Below, piece after piece: positions 35,253-43,616 of a stretch of DNA of 64,000 nucleotides. A program made the position numbers and the translations under genes. Position 1 is the first letter of the stretch; each line of letters begins with the position of its first letter. Below the pieces are notes generated by a model. The model did no database searches and was not told the origin of the DNA. It saw nothing but the letters and a program-made list of their open reading frames with translations. Origin of the DNA: Hymenobacter plasmatis (GTDB taxonomy: Bacteria > Bacteroidota > Bacteroidia > Cytophagales > Hymenobacteraceae); contig NZ_JAJFAW010000018.1 in NCBI RefSeq assembly GCF_020711255.1, positions 1-64,000 of the forward strand. Reading direction: 5' to 3'.

Positions 35253-36116
35253 TTAGCGGTGAGGAGAAGTGGGGGTAGGCGCAGCGGCCGAGGCGGGCAC
35301 GCGCAGGGCCTGCAAAGACTCAAAACTGCCCTGGAAGACGTTGAAATCGACCACGCCCCGGATGCCCGGCACGTAGGCCTCGTCGGAATGCTGCCAGATT
35401 ATCCACTTGTTGCGGGGCATGGTGGGGCGCTCCACTTCGTAGTGGGCCAGCCACAGCGGATAACTATCGAAGTGGCCGGCGAGGTGCCGCTTGTAGAAGC
35501 TGTGGTTGGAGTACAGGATGGGGCGCACACCGTAGTGCGCTTCGATGAGGCGCAGCCAGCGAGCCACCTCGCGGCGCAGCACGGCCACGTCGTGGAAATT
35601 GGCCGCTTCCACGTCGAGCACGGGCGGCAAGTCGCCGGGCCCGATGGGCACGGTGCGAGCAAATAGGTCGGCCTGCACCTGGCCGTCGCGGTTGGCCTGA
35701 AAGTAGTGGTAGGCGCCGCACAGCACACCGGCAGCCCGGGCATCGCGCCAGTTGCGGGCAAAGCGGGCGTCGCGCAGGGTGCCGCCCTCGCTGGCCTTGA
35801 TGAAGGCAAACCGCACCCCGTGGCGGGCCACCTCCGGCCAGTCGATGCGGCCCTGGTACGCCGATACGTCGATGCCGTGCACCGAGTAGCCGGCCAGCAG
35901 CGGGGTTTTTTCGCGGCCCGTGAGGCCGCCCTTGGTGAGCGTGGCCCAGGTGCGGCGGGCGTAGCGGTTCAGCTGCACGCGGTGGCGCAGGTAGTACACC
36001 GTGGCCAGCACCGACCCCAGCAGCAGCAGCGCCAGCAGCCCGCGCCGCCAGGCCCGGCGCCGGGCGGGGCGGCGGGCCAACTTTGCGGGGCGGTGGGCGA
36101 GAGGCGATGAGGGCAT
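35253..36116 (-). CDS. GH25-family muramidase with N-terminal membrane anchor
   Basis: Protein of 287 residues. An Arg/Ala-rich N-terminus and one membrane helix (RRGLLALLLLGSVLATVYYL, about 27-46) anchor the catalytic domain in the periplasm. The GH25 domain (about 85-275) shows GIDVSAYQGRIDWPEV, FAFIKASEG, GAYHYFQAN, LPPVLDVEAAN with the catalytic acids, and PILYSNHSFYK and WIIWQHSD. It would cut peptidoglycan glycan strands. The frame reaches 36293, but the ATG at 36116 is preferred; the upstream part overlaps the next gene. Confidence 0.9.
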   Translation of the reverse strand: MPSSPLAHRPAKLARRPARRRAWRRGLLALLLLGSVLATVYYLRHRVQLNRYARRTWATLTKGGLTGREKTPLLAGYSVHGIDVSAYQGRIDWPEVARHGVRFAFIKASEGGTLRDARFARNWRDARAAGVLCGAYHYFQANRDGQVQADLFARTVPIGPGDLPPVLDVEAANFHDVAVLRREVARWLRLIEAHYGVRPILYSNHSFYKRHLAGHFDSYPLWLAHYEVERPTMPRNKWIIWQHSDEAYVPGIRGVVDFNVFQGSFESLQALRVPASAAAPTPTSPHR

Positions 36117-36213
36117 AGGGCGAAGTTGCCCAAAAATAACGACCGGCCGCGGCGCATCGTGCGTCGGGCCCCGGGTTTTCGCGAACTTTACGGTTCCAGC
36201 TGCTTTTCTTCCT

Positions 36214-36489
36214 ATGTCCTTCCTCCGCGCCGCCGACGCCCGCGACGAATCCGGCCACCTCATCCGCGAGTTGCACGGGGTCACGCTCGCCAATATCCTC
36301 GAATACCTTGTGGCCGCCTACGGCTGGCCCGAGCTCGACGCCCGCCTGCGCATGAACTGCTTCGCCGAAAACCCCAGCATCAAGTCTAGCCTGAGCTTTT
36401 TGCGCCGCACGCCCTGGGCCCGTACCAAAGTCGAAGAGCTCTACATCAAGGCGCGCTCTGCCGAGGTGCAGGGCCGCCCCCGCCCCTAG
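36214..36489 (+). CDS. VF530 / DUF2132 family DNA-binding-like protein
   Basis: Protein of 91 residues with the VF530 pattern: LHGVTLANILEYLVAAYGW, LDARLRMNCFAENPSIKSSLSFLRRTPWAR and KVEELYI. Structures of the family suggest a small helical DNA-binding protein; a cellular role is not known. The start ATG at 36214 is preferred over the longer frame. Transcribed divergently from the GH25 gene, 98 bases apart, and followed at once by a small membrane protein gene. Confidence 0.85.
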   Translation: MSFLRAADARDESGHLIRELHGVTLANILEYLVAAYGWPELDARLRMNCFAENPSIKSSLSFLRRTPWARTKVEELYIKARSAEVQGRPRP

Positions 36490-36494
36490 CTCCG

Positions 36495-36818
36495 ATGGCC
36501 GACATAACCCAAAAATCCTCCAAACCGGCGCTGCTGGCCGGGCTGCTGCTCTTCATCGTTTTCGAAACGGTGGCCTTCTACGGCCTGCAGTACCTCACCT
36601 CGGGCCTGGGCGAGTCCAATCAGTACCAGGCCGAAAACACCATTGTCAGCAATTGGGTAAAGACCATGGTATTTTTTGTGGCGCACCTGGCCTTGGTCAT
36701 TGTGGCCATGCTCATTCTCAGCAACCGCCTGCCGCGCCGCTACCGCGGGCAGGTGATGGGCTGGTTTTACCTGGCCCTGGTAATGAGCTTCGTGTTGATT
36801 ATCCCGCTGTTCGGGTAG
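36495..36818 (+). CDS. Small membrane protein, three predicted helices
   Basis: Protein of 107 residues with three hydrophobic segments (LLAGLLLFIVFETVAFYGL, MVFFVAHLALVIVAMLIL and GWFYLALVMSFVLIIPLF). The start is five bases after the VF530 stop, so the two genes form one transcript. No family recognised. Confidence 0.65.
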   Translation: MADITQKSSKPALLAGLLLFIVFETVAFYGLQYLTSGLGESNQYQAENTIVSNWVKTMVFFVAHLALVIVAMLILSNRLPRRYRGQVMGWFYLALVMSFVLIIPLFG

Positions 36819-36833
36819 CCCTAAAAAACAAAA

Positions 36834-36852
36834 CCACCGCTGCGGGCGGTGG
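36834..36852 (-). terminator. Hairpin at the end of the Hsp20-like transcript
   Basis: CCACCGC/GCGGTGG stem with a T-rich tail on the minus strand (AAAAAACAAAA on plus at 36822-36833). It lies 144 bases beyond the Hsp20-like stop and could also end the plus-strand gene. Confidence 0.55.
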
Positions 36853-36885
36853 CTCAAGAGTGAAATCCTAAAAGCGGGGGAAGCA

Positions 36886-36941
36886 GCCGGTCGGCCCCGG
36901 CGTTATTAATAGACTGCGGTGCCGGTCGGTCCCGGCGTTAT
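36886..36941. repeat. 21-base direct repeat
   Basis: The sequence starting GCCGGTCGG and ending CCCGGCGTTAT occurs at 36886-36906 and 36921-36941 with one mismatch, starting 35 bases apart, in the 3' region shared by convergent genes. Role unknown. Confidence 0.7.
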
Positions 36942-36995
36942 CAAACTAATAAACAGATACTACAAGCAGGCGCCTCACGGCCGCTGCACGCGGCC

Positions 36996-37379
36996 TTAGT
37001 TGTGGCGAATGTCGATTTCGCGCTGCTGGTCGCTGGGGTTCATGAACGGGATGCGCACGCGCAGCTCGTCGCCTTCGTGCACCGCGTCGATGCGGGCCAG
37101 GTCCAGGTTGTTGGGCAGGTCGAGCGTTTGCACGAAGAGGGGCGCCGCCAGCTGGTCATCGGGCTGGTGGCGGTACTCGCCAAAGACCGTGAGGCGCTGC
37201 TGGTTGAGCACCACCCGGAAGCTCTCGGCGGGTACGGTAGGCATGGCCACGCGCAAAATCACGCCTTTGGGACGCTGCTCCACGCGCAGCTTGGGTTGAG
37301 CCACGCCGCCGCCGATGGTGTTGAGCAAGTCAAGCTGCGGGGCAATGGTACGGATGAATTTCGGGCTGATAAGTTTCAT
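36996..37379 (-). CDS. Divergent Hsp20/alpha-crystallin-like protein
   Basis: Protein of 127 residues with the strand pattern of a small heat-shock protein: PKLRVEQRPKGVILRVAMPTV, FRVVLNQQRLTVFGEYRHQ and DELRVRIPFMNP near the end. The usual A-x-x-x-n-GVL motif is replaced by AVHEGDELRV, and the C-terminal IxI anchor is present only as IDIR. It may be an assembly-defective or specialised member. Single gene with a possible terminator about 140 bases downstream. Confidence 0.7.
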   Translation of the reverse strand: MKLISPKFIRTIAPQLDLLNTIGGGVAQPKLRVEQRPKGVILRVAMPTVPAESFRVVLNQQRLTVFGEYRHQPDDQLAAPLFVQTLDLPNNLDLARIDAVHEGDELRVRIPFMNPSDQQREIDIRHN

Positions 37380-37658
37380 GGCAAGGAGCCGGATTTAGAG
37401 CGGCTTCGTCGTCTGTATGACAAATGATGTACCAATCTGAATCAGGGGCTAGCTAGTCTGTATATCAGACGTATTGGCTGGATTTTTTGTTCGAATTTTA
37501 CAATTTCGGCCACTGTGGCGCAAACTCGTTTTTACCTTCGAAAAGGCAGACGAAATGGCGGGGTTTCCGCGCCCAGAATCAGCCCAATTTTGGCCTGGCA
37601 TAGGCGCCTTGAGCGGCGTTTAGAGCCGCAGGTTAGCGGCGGTCCACCGCCCGTTGGG

Positions 37659-39530
37659 CTAAAAGCGGCTCGTGAGGCCGAAGTGAATCTTCGACGTTCT
37701 CAGTTCAAACGCCTGGTCGCGGGAGCGCCCCAGCGAGTACACAAACTGGAACAGCCCGGCGGCGGTGCGGAAGCTCAGGCCCGCCCCTAGGCCGGTGGGC
37801 TGGTCGGTGTAGCGGTCGTTCACCACGTCGTGGCGCGTGTAGGCCTGGTCGATAAAGACAAATGCGTACGAATCAGCGCCGATAAACTGCCGGAATTCGG
37901 CCGTGGCCAAGCCGTAGGAGCTGGTGTAGAACTGGTTTTCGTTGAAGCCCCGCAGGGAGTTTAGCCCCCCGAGACGTGCCAGGTCGTTGGTGAACAGGCG
38001 GGGGTTGAGCACGCCTTCGCCGCGCAGGCGCAGCAGCAGCACGCCCGCGCGCTTCACCGGAAAATACCGCTCGGCCCGCAGCCCGAAGGAGTACTGCGTG
38101 GAGCGCAGGCCAAGGCCGTTGTAAAACTCCTCCCGGATGCTGGGGTTGCGGGTGATGGTTTTAGTGCCCACGGCGCCCTGGCCGCTCAGAAGGTAGCCGC
38201 GGTGCGGAAAGAACAGGTCGTCGAGGCTGTTCCAGGTGTAGTTCAGGCCGTAGGAGTTGAACTGCGAGTCAATGTTTTCGGGCAGCTGCCTGAGGCTGAC
38301 GTAGGTGAGGCTGTCGTAAAGCAAAAACGAACTGCGCTGCTCAAAGAAGAAGCTCACCCGCCCGGCCCGGGCGGTGGGGTAGCTCACCTGCACGCGGGGG
38401 CGCAGGGTGAGGAAGGCGTCGGTTTGTTTGTAGAGGTTGAAGGTGCCGGCCACTTCCAGCGGCGTTCCGAAGAAGTTGGGGTGCACGTACTGCACGTCGA
38501 GCAGCTGCGAGAGGGCGTCGGTTTTGCGCCACTGCAGCCCAACTTGCTTGCCACCGCCCTTGAGGTTGCGCAGGTTGATGGTGACGTCGCCGGTGAACTG
38601 CACGCCCGTTTTGGCCTGGTCGGAGTTGGGCAGAATGCCCACAATGGCATCGAACTGGTTCGAGGGCCGGTCGTCGAGCAGCAGGTACACCCGGGCCTTG
38701 CCCCTGGCAAACCGGACTTCGGGCTCGGCGCGCAGCCGCACGTACGGCAGCTGGCGCAGCAGTTGGGCCGCCGCGGCCACACGCTGCTGGCTGAAGGGCT
38801 GCCCGGGGAAAATCTGCAGGTACTTGGTGAGGAAGCGCTTTTTGGTCTTGGTGTTGCCCACTATCTGCAGCGAGTCGAAGAGCACCACGCGCCCGCGTTT
38901 CAGCACCACCCGGCCGGCAATGTCGTGGTCGTTGAGCTGAATGGAATCGAGGCCCACCGTGGCGAAGGGGAAGCCCTGGTTTTCGGCCTCTATCAGAATT
39001 CGCTCCTGCAGCCGGGCCCAGTCGGCGGGCAAGAACGCGCTATGTTGGAAGAACTTCTCGCGGTAGCCAGCGCGGGTGAGCAGGCCGTCGCCAAGGTTGC
39101 CGTTGCGCAGGTAGGCCCAGCGAAATGGCTGTCCCACGTAGAGGCGCACGCGCACGGTGTCGTGGCTCCAGCGCATGGCATCGGCCGAGGCCGTGAGGTA
39201 GGCATCGGCCTGCAGGCCCAGCACCAGGTCGCGCACTTCGCGCAGGGCGGCGAGGGAGTCGGGCACGGTGGTGCGCACTTTGTAGCGGCGCAGCAGCGGC
39301 CGGTCGGCAGCTTCGGCGTCGAGCAGCAGCACGCGCGGGTGGGCCAGAGCCCGGCGCGGCGCGGCGGCCGGAGCGGGCACGGCCGGGGGCGGCAGGGGAG
39401 GCGTGGCCAGTACCGGCTGGTTGGGCACGTTGGGGTCCAGCGTCGGGGTTTGAGCCCAGGCGCCGGACCGCCCCGCCAGGCTGCTCAGGAGCAGCATTCC
39501 CAAACAGCACAGTAGAAACCGGGTAGACAT
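37659..39530 (-). CDS. Omp85-superfamily outer-membrane protein with POTRA domains
   Basis: Protein of 623 residues. Signal peptide (FLLCCLGMLLLSSLAGRSGAWA), a Pro/Ala-rich linker, then about 230 residues of POTRA-like repeats (VRVRLYVGQPFRWAYLRNG, VVLFDSLQIVGNTKTKKRFL, IFPGQPFSQQRVAAAAQLLRQL). The C-terminal half is a 16-strand-type barrel ending in FGLTSRF, with an aromatic last residue. GLNSLRGFNENQFYTS carries the conserved barrel-loop RGF motif of Omp85 proteins. It probably inserts or exports an outer-membrane protein; it is too short for BamA and has no autotransporter partner nearby, so the substrate is unknown. Confidence 0.85.
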   Translation of the reverse strand: MSTRFLLCCLGMLLLSSLAGRSGAWAQTPTLDPNVPNQPVLATPPLPPPAVPAPAAAPRRALAHPRVLLLDAEAADRPLLRRYKVRTTVPDSLAALREVRDLVLGLQADAYLTASADAMRWSHDTVRVRLYVGQPFRWAYLRNGNLGDGLLTRAGYREKFFQHSAFLPADWARLQERILIEAENQGFPFATVGLDSIQLNDHDIAGRVVLKRGRVVLFDSLQIVGNTKTKKRFLTKYLQIFPGQPFSQQRVAAAAQLLRQLPYVRLRAEPEVRFARGKARVYLLLDDRPSNQFDAIVGILPNSDQAKTGVQFTGDVTINLRNLKGGGKQVGLQWRKTDALSQLLDVQYVHPNFFGTPLEVAGTFNLYKQTDAFLTLRPRVQVSYPTARAGRVSFFFEQRSSFLLYDSLTYVSLRQLPENIDSQFNSYGLNYTWNSLDDLFFPHRGYLLSGQGAVGTKTITRNPSIREEFYNGLGLRSTQYSFGLRAERYFPVKRAGVLLLRLRGEGVLNPRLFTNDLARLGGLNSLRGFNENQFYTSSYGLATAEFRQFIGADSYAFVFIDQAYTRHDVVNDRYTDQPTGLGAGLSFRTAAGLFQFVYSLGRSRDQAFELRTSKIHFGLTSRF

Positions 39531-39612
39531 GCGGGGCGATAACGCGAAAGCCAGCGTTTAATTTCCCGAAGATAAACCCAGGAGCAAGCCGGCTGCATGC
39601 CTTGCGGGGCTG

Positions 39613-41169
39613 CTACTTGCTGCCGCCCAGGCCCGCGGCGCTGCTACTGGGCTTTGGGGCCAGATTTGCGTAGCTCAACTCCTGCACCGTGAAGTTGCCG
39701 CCGGCTTGCAGCTTCAGCTTCGAGAGCGGCTGGGTCGGGAAAAATAGTTCGCTCATCACCGTCAGGCCTTTGTCGGCGAACACCTCCACCGAGGTGGCGT
39801 CCACCAGCAGCGTGAGGTCGGCCTGGGGTGTCTTGGCCAGGCGCGGGGCCGTGTGGCGACCCGCAAACTTGGGGCTGAAGTCCGTGCGGCCCGCCTTAGT
39901 CCGGTCGATATAGTATTTATTGGTCGGTTTGTCGTAGCCGATGACCACCGTTTCGCCTTTGCCGTTGGCCAGCACCACCGAGAAGCTGGCCAGCTGCCGG
40001 GTGCTGATTTTCAGCTGGAACTTGTCACTCACATTTTTCAGCCGGGGCGTAAGGTCCACTTCCTTGTTGACTGCCACATCTTTCAGCGTCGTGGCCACGG
40101 GGAAGAGCCGGGCCACTTCCTTGGTGGGCTGCGAGGTGAGGTAAAGCTGCGCGCCTACCTGCTGCAGCCCCAACTCGCGCGGAACGGTGGTGGCGTTGCG
40201 CCAGGGCGCCGTGGGCACCTGATTGGCGTATTCCCAGTTGCTCATCCAGCCCAGGAAAATGCGGCGGGGGCCGGTGTTGGCAAACGTGACGCCGGCGTAG
40301 TCGTCGGGGCCGTAGTCGGCCCACTTCGTGTCGGTGCTGAGCGGGGTGAAGGCCTTGCCGTCGAAGTTGCCCACGAAGTACTGCGTGCCCGAGCCGCCGT
40401 TGGGGCCGCCGGGGTTCAGGTTCACCAGCAGCACCCAGTAGGTTTTGCCGTTCAGCGTCATTGGGAACAGGTCGGGGCATTCCCACACACCGCCGTGGGC
40501 GCCCAGTTTCTCGCCAAACTCGCTGGCTTTGGTCCAGGCTTTTAGGTCAGGGGAGGAGTAGAAAGTGATGCGGTCCTTGGTGGCCAGCGTCATTATCCAC
40601 TGCTTGGCCACGTCGTTCCAGCTCACTTTCGGGTCACGGAAATCGTGGATGCCGGGGTTCTTCAGCACGGGGTTGCCGGCGTACTTCGTCCAGGTTTTGC
40701 CCGCGTCGAGGCTGTAGGCCAGGCTCTGGTTCTGAAAGGTGTCGGTGCCTTTCTTCTCGCCCTTGGGGTCGTGGTGCGTGAAGATGGCCACCAGCGGCGG
40801 CTGCCCGTTTTTGCCAAAGCCGCTCGTGTTTCGGGTATCCACCACGGCACTGCCGGAGAAAATGTAGCCCAGGCTGTCGGGGTACAGCGCAATGGGCTGC
40901 TCTTTCCAGCTCACCAAATCGGGGCTGGTGGCGTGGCCCCAGTGCATGGGCCCCCACACCATGCCGCCGGGGTAGTACTGAAAAAACAGGTGGTACGTGC
41001 CCTGGAAATACACCATGCCGTTGGGGTCATTCATCCAGTGGGCAGCGGGGCTGAAGTGGTAGGCCGGGCGGTACTGCGGGGTGGGCGCAGGGGCGGGTGC
41101 TGCTGTTTGGGCAGCGCTGTTGTGAACAAGGCCAAGGACGCTAAGCGCCAGCAGGAAAAGTTTTTTCAT
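39613..41169 (-). CDS. GH32 fructosidase (levanase/inulinase/invertase type)
   Basis: Protein of 518 residues with a signal peptide (MKKLFLLALSVLGLVHNSAA). GH32 motifs: nucleophile D48 in WMNDPNGM, the RDP motif at 178-180 (stabiliser) and the acid/base E230 in WECPDLF. A five-bladed propeller is followed by a C-terminal beta-sandwich (about 390-518). It would release fructose from fructans or sucrose outside the cytoplasm. It is the last gene of the fructan locus, 33 bases after the fructokinase gene; the frame runs on upstream but the signal peptide fixes the start at 41169. Confidence 0.94.
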   Translation of the reverse strand: MKKLFLLALSVLGLVHNSAAQTAAPAPAPTPQYRPAYHFSPAAHWMNDPNGMVYFQGTYHLFFQYYPGGMVWGPMHWGHATSPDLVSWKEQPIALYPDSLGYIFSGSAVVDTRNTSGFGKNGQPPLVAIFTHHDPKGEKKGTDTFQNQSLAYSLDAGKTWTKYAGNPVLKNPGIHDFRDPKVSWNDVAKQWIMTLATKDRITFYSSPDLKAWTKASEFGEKLGAHGGVWECPDLFPMTLNGKTYWVLLVNLNPGGPNGGSGTQYFVGNFDGKAFTPLSTDTKWADYGPDDYAGVTFANTGPRRIFLGWMSNWEYANQVPTAPWRNATTVPRELGLQQVGAQLYLTSQPTKEVARLFPVATTLKDVAVNKEVDLTPRLKNVSDKFQLKISTRQLASFSVVLANGKGETVVIGYDKPTNKYYIDRTKAGRTDFSPKFAGRHTAPRLAKTPQADLTLLVDATSVEVFADKGLTVMSELFFPTQPLSKLKLQAGGNFTVQELSYANLAPKPSSSAAGLGGSK

Positions 41170-41201
41170 GGGAGCGAGGAGGGAGGACAAGCGGGGAGAA
41201 C

Positions 41202-42104
41202 TTAAGAGGGAGAGGACACCGCGTGCGCCTGGCGCAGCGCGGCCACGTCGGCGGGGGTGATAAGGGGCGTGGCGCCCTGAAATGTGGCCACCAGCGCGCC
41301 GGTGGCGCAGGCAAACTGCAGGCACTCCTGCGGCGGTTGGCCGGCCAGCCAGCCGGTGAGCAGCGCCGCCAGAAAGGCGTCGCCGCTGCCGATGGTGTCC
41401 GTCACTTCCACCGGAAAGCCGGGGCTGCGGTACAGCCGGCCGCCGGTCCAGAGCAGGGCGCCGTCGGCCCCGAGCGTCACACAGACGGCCTGCAGGCTGA
41501 AGCGCGTGGCCAGCCACTCCAGCGCCGAATCATCTTCGGCACTTTTGCCAAACCACTCCAGGATTTCGGCCAGCTCATGATGGTTCATCTTCACCAGGTC
41601 GCTGTGCTCCAGCAGGTACTGCACCACGGGCCGGGTGTAGTGCGGCGGGCGCATGTTCACGTCGAACACCCGAAACTTTGCTTGCGGCAGCAGCCGGTAC
41701 AGGGTTTCGCGGGTGGCGGGCGTACGGGCGGCCAGGCTACCGAAAACCAGCATATCGGCCTGGGCCACCAGCTCACTCAGCCGGTCTTCGTACTGAATGT
41801 AGTCCCAGGCCACGGGCTGCACAATCTTGTACACCACCTCGTTGCGGTCACCTATGTTGGCTTTCACCACGCCGGTGAGGTGGGTTTGGCCCCGTTGCAC
41901 GTATTCTGTGCTCAAGCCGCGCTCCTGCAGGAAGGCGAGCAGCTCGGCGCCCAGGTCGTCGTCGCCCACGCGGCTGATGAGCGCCGCCGACTGGCCCAAC
42001 TGGTGCAGGTGCACGGCCACGTTGAAGGGGGCGCCCCCAGGCTGCTTCCCCGATGGCAAAACGTCCCAGAGGGTTTCGCCGAAACAGACGATTCTTGGTT
42101 GCAT
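41202..42104 (-). CDS. PfkB-family fructokinase
   Basis: Sugar kinase of 300 residues: N-terminal CFGETLWDVLPSGKQPGGAPFNVAVHL with the PfkB glycine-rich motif, and the C-terminal VTDTIGSGDAFLAALLTGWL with the catalytic Asp (GSGD in place of the usual GAGD). It phosphorylates fructose to fructose-6-phosphate or fructose-1-phosphate. It lies between the sugar porter and GH32 genes, 21 and 32 bases away, so it is clearly in the same operon. Confidence 0.93.
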   Translation of the reverse strand: MQPRIVCFGETLWDVLPSGKQPGGAPFNVAVHLHQLGQSAALISRVGDDDLGAELLAFLQERGLSTEYVQRGQTHLTGVVKANIGDRNEVVYKIVQPVAWDYIQYEDRLSELVAQADMLVFGSLAARTPATRETLYRLLPQAKFRVFDVNMRPPHYTRPVVQYLLEHSDLVKMNHHELAEILEWFGKSAEDDSALEWLATRFSLQAVCVTLGADGALLWTGGRLYRSPGFPVEVTDTIGSGDAFLAALLTGWLAGQPPQECLQFACATGALVATFQGATPLITPADVAALRQAHAVSSPS

Positions 42105-42125
42105 AATTATATTGCAGTTAAGTAG

Positions 42126-43448
42126 TTAGTGAACAACCAGGGTCTTCTCCAATTGCTCGAGGGTGGTGCCTTTGGTTTCGGGCATGAAGCGCCACACAAA
42201 CACGAGCTGCAGCACCATCATGGCCGCGAAAAAGGCAAAGGTGTGCCCGCCGCCCAGGTGCTCGGCAAACCACGGGAACGTGAAGGCAATAACCGCGGCC
42301 ATCACCCAGTGGGTGGAGCTGCCCAGCGCCTGGCCCTTGGCCCGCACGTTGTTGGGGAAAATCTCGGAGATGAACACCCAGATAACCGCCCCTTGGGAGA
42401 ATGCAAAGAAGGCGATGTACACGAACAGCAGCACCGGCACCAGCATGCCCCCAAACTGCTCGGTATAGAAGGCCCGGGCCACCAGCGCCAGCGTAGCAAT
42501 CAGCCCAACCGAGCCGATGAGCATGAGCTTGCGCCGCCCAAACCGGTCGATGAAGTTCATGGCCAGCAGCGTGAAGGCGAAGTTGACCAGTCCCAGGCCC
42601 GCCGACGACAGCAATGCCGAGCCCTTGCCCAGGCCCGTCATTTCGAAGATGCGCGGGGCATAGTAAATAATGGCGTTGATGCCCGAAACCTGGTTGAATA
42701 CTGCAAACAGCATGGCCAGCAGCACCGGCCCGCGGTAGGCCCGGGCAAACAGGGAGCCGCTCCCCGCCTCATCGGCCGCGTTGGTGGTCAGGATATTGCG
42801 CACGTCCTCGTCGGCCGTGTCGGCGTTGATGAGGCGCAGCACCTGGCGGCCTTCTTCTACACGGCCCTGGCCCAGCAGCCAGCGCGGGCTTTCAGGAATG
42901 CGGAACAGCAGCAGAAAAAATGCCAGCGCCGGCACGGCCTGAATACCCAGCATCCAGCGCCAGTCGTGCTCACCGGTGCCCGCCAGCAGGTAGTTGGAGA
43001 GGTAAGCGGCCAGGATGCCAAACACGATGTTGAACTGGAACATGCCCACCATGCGGCCCCGCACCGCCGGCGGCGACACCTCGGAGATGTAAAGCGGCGC
43101 CGTGACCGACGACGCGCCCACGCCCAGCCCACCCAGGAACCGGAACACCACAAAGAGCACCCAATGGCTGGTGAGCGCCGCGCCCAGCGCCGATACCAGG
43201 TACAGCACAGCAATGAACACCAGGGTTTTGCGCCGGCCCAGTTTATCGGAGGGGATGCCCCCAAAGATGGCGCCGAACACCGTGCCAATGAGGGCGATGG
43301 CAATGGTGAAGCCGTGCTCCACAGCACTCAGGTGCCACAGCTGCTGAATGGCCTTTTCAGCGCCGGAGATGACGGCCGTATCGAAGCCGAACAGGAAGCC
43401 GCCCAGCGCGACGACCATGGACCAGAAGAATACGTTGCGGTTTTTCAC
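42126..43448 (-). CDS. MFS sugar porter (probable fructose importer)
   Basis: Sugar-porter family permease of 440 residues, twelve helices. Signatures: GFDTAVISGA in TM1, SDKLGRRK after TM2, FRFLGGLGVGASSVTAPLYISE (residues around TM4), IPESPRWL before the central loop, GINAIIYYAPRIFE in TM7, RFGRRKLMLIG and PETKGTTLEQLE at the end. It would bring released fructose into the cytoplasm. Operon neighbour of the fructokinase; the spacer to susD contains a palindromic element. Confidence 0.93.
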   Translation of the reverse strand: MKNRNVFFWSMVVALGGFLFGFDTAVISGAEKAIQQLWHLSAVEHGFTIAIALIGTVFGAIFGGIPSDKLGRRKTLVFIAVLYLVSALGAALTSHWVLFVVFRFLGGLGVGASSVTAPLYISEVSPPAVRGRMVGMFQFNIVFGILAAYLSNYLLAGTGEHDWRWMLGIQAVPALAFFLLLFRIPESPRWLLGQGRVEEGRQVLRLINADTADEDVRNILTTNAADEAGSGSLFARAYRGPVLLAMLFAVFNQVSGINAIIYYAPRIFEMTGLGKGSALLSSAGLGLVNFAFTLLAMNFIDRFGRRKLMLIGSVGLIATLALVARAFYTEQFGGMLVPVLLFVYIAFFAFSQGAVIWVFISEIFPNNVRAKGQALGSSTHWVMAAVIAFTFPWFAEHLGGGHTFAFFAAMMVLQLVFVWRFMPETKGTTLEQLEKTLVVH

Positions 43449-43493
43449 GAGGGAATAGCTTAAGGGAATAACCTTGATTTTTAGAATGTATGA

Positions 43494-43604
43494 ACGTCAT
43501 GCCGAGCGAAGCATCTTCTCGCGCCTGCTCTTCTATAACTTTAGGCAGAGCGAACCCGAAAAATGCTTCGTGCCTCAGCCTGACTGATGCCTCCCGGCGT
43601 GACG
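43494..43604. repeat. Palindromic intergenic element, copy 3 (degenerate)
   Basis: Starts with AACGTCATGCCGAGCGAAGC (43494) and ends with a partial complementary arm around GGCGTGACGTT (43604). Arms are interrupted and the loop is longer than in other copies. It divides susD from the sugar porter gene in a likely operon. Confidence 0.65.
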
Positions 43605-43616
43605 TTTTATTGAAAA

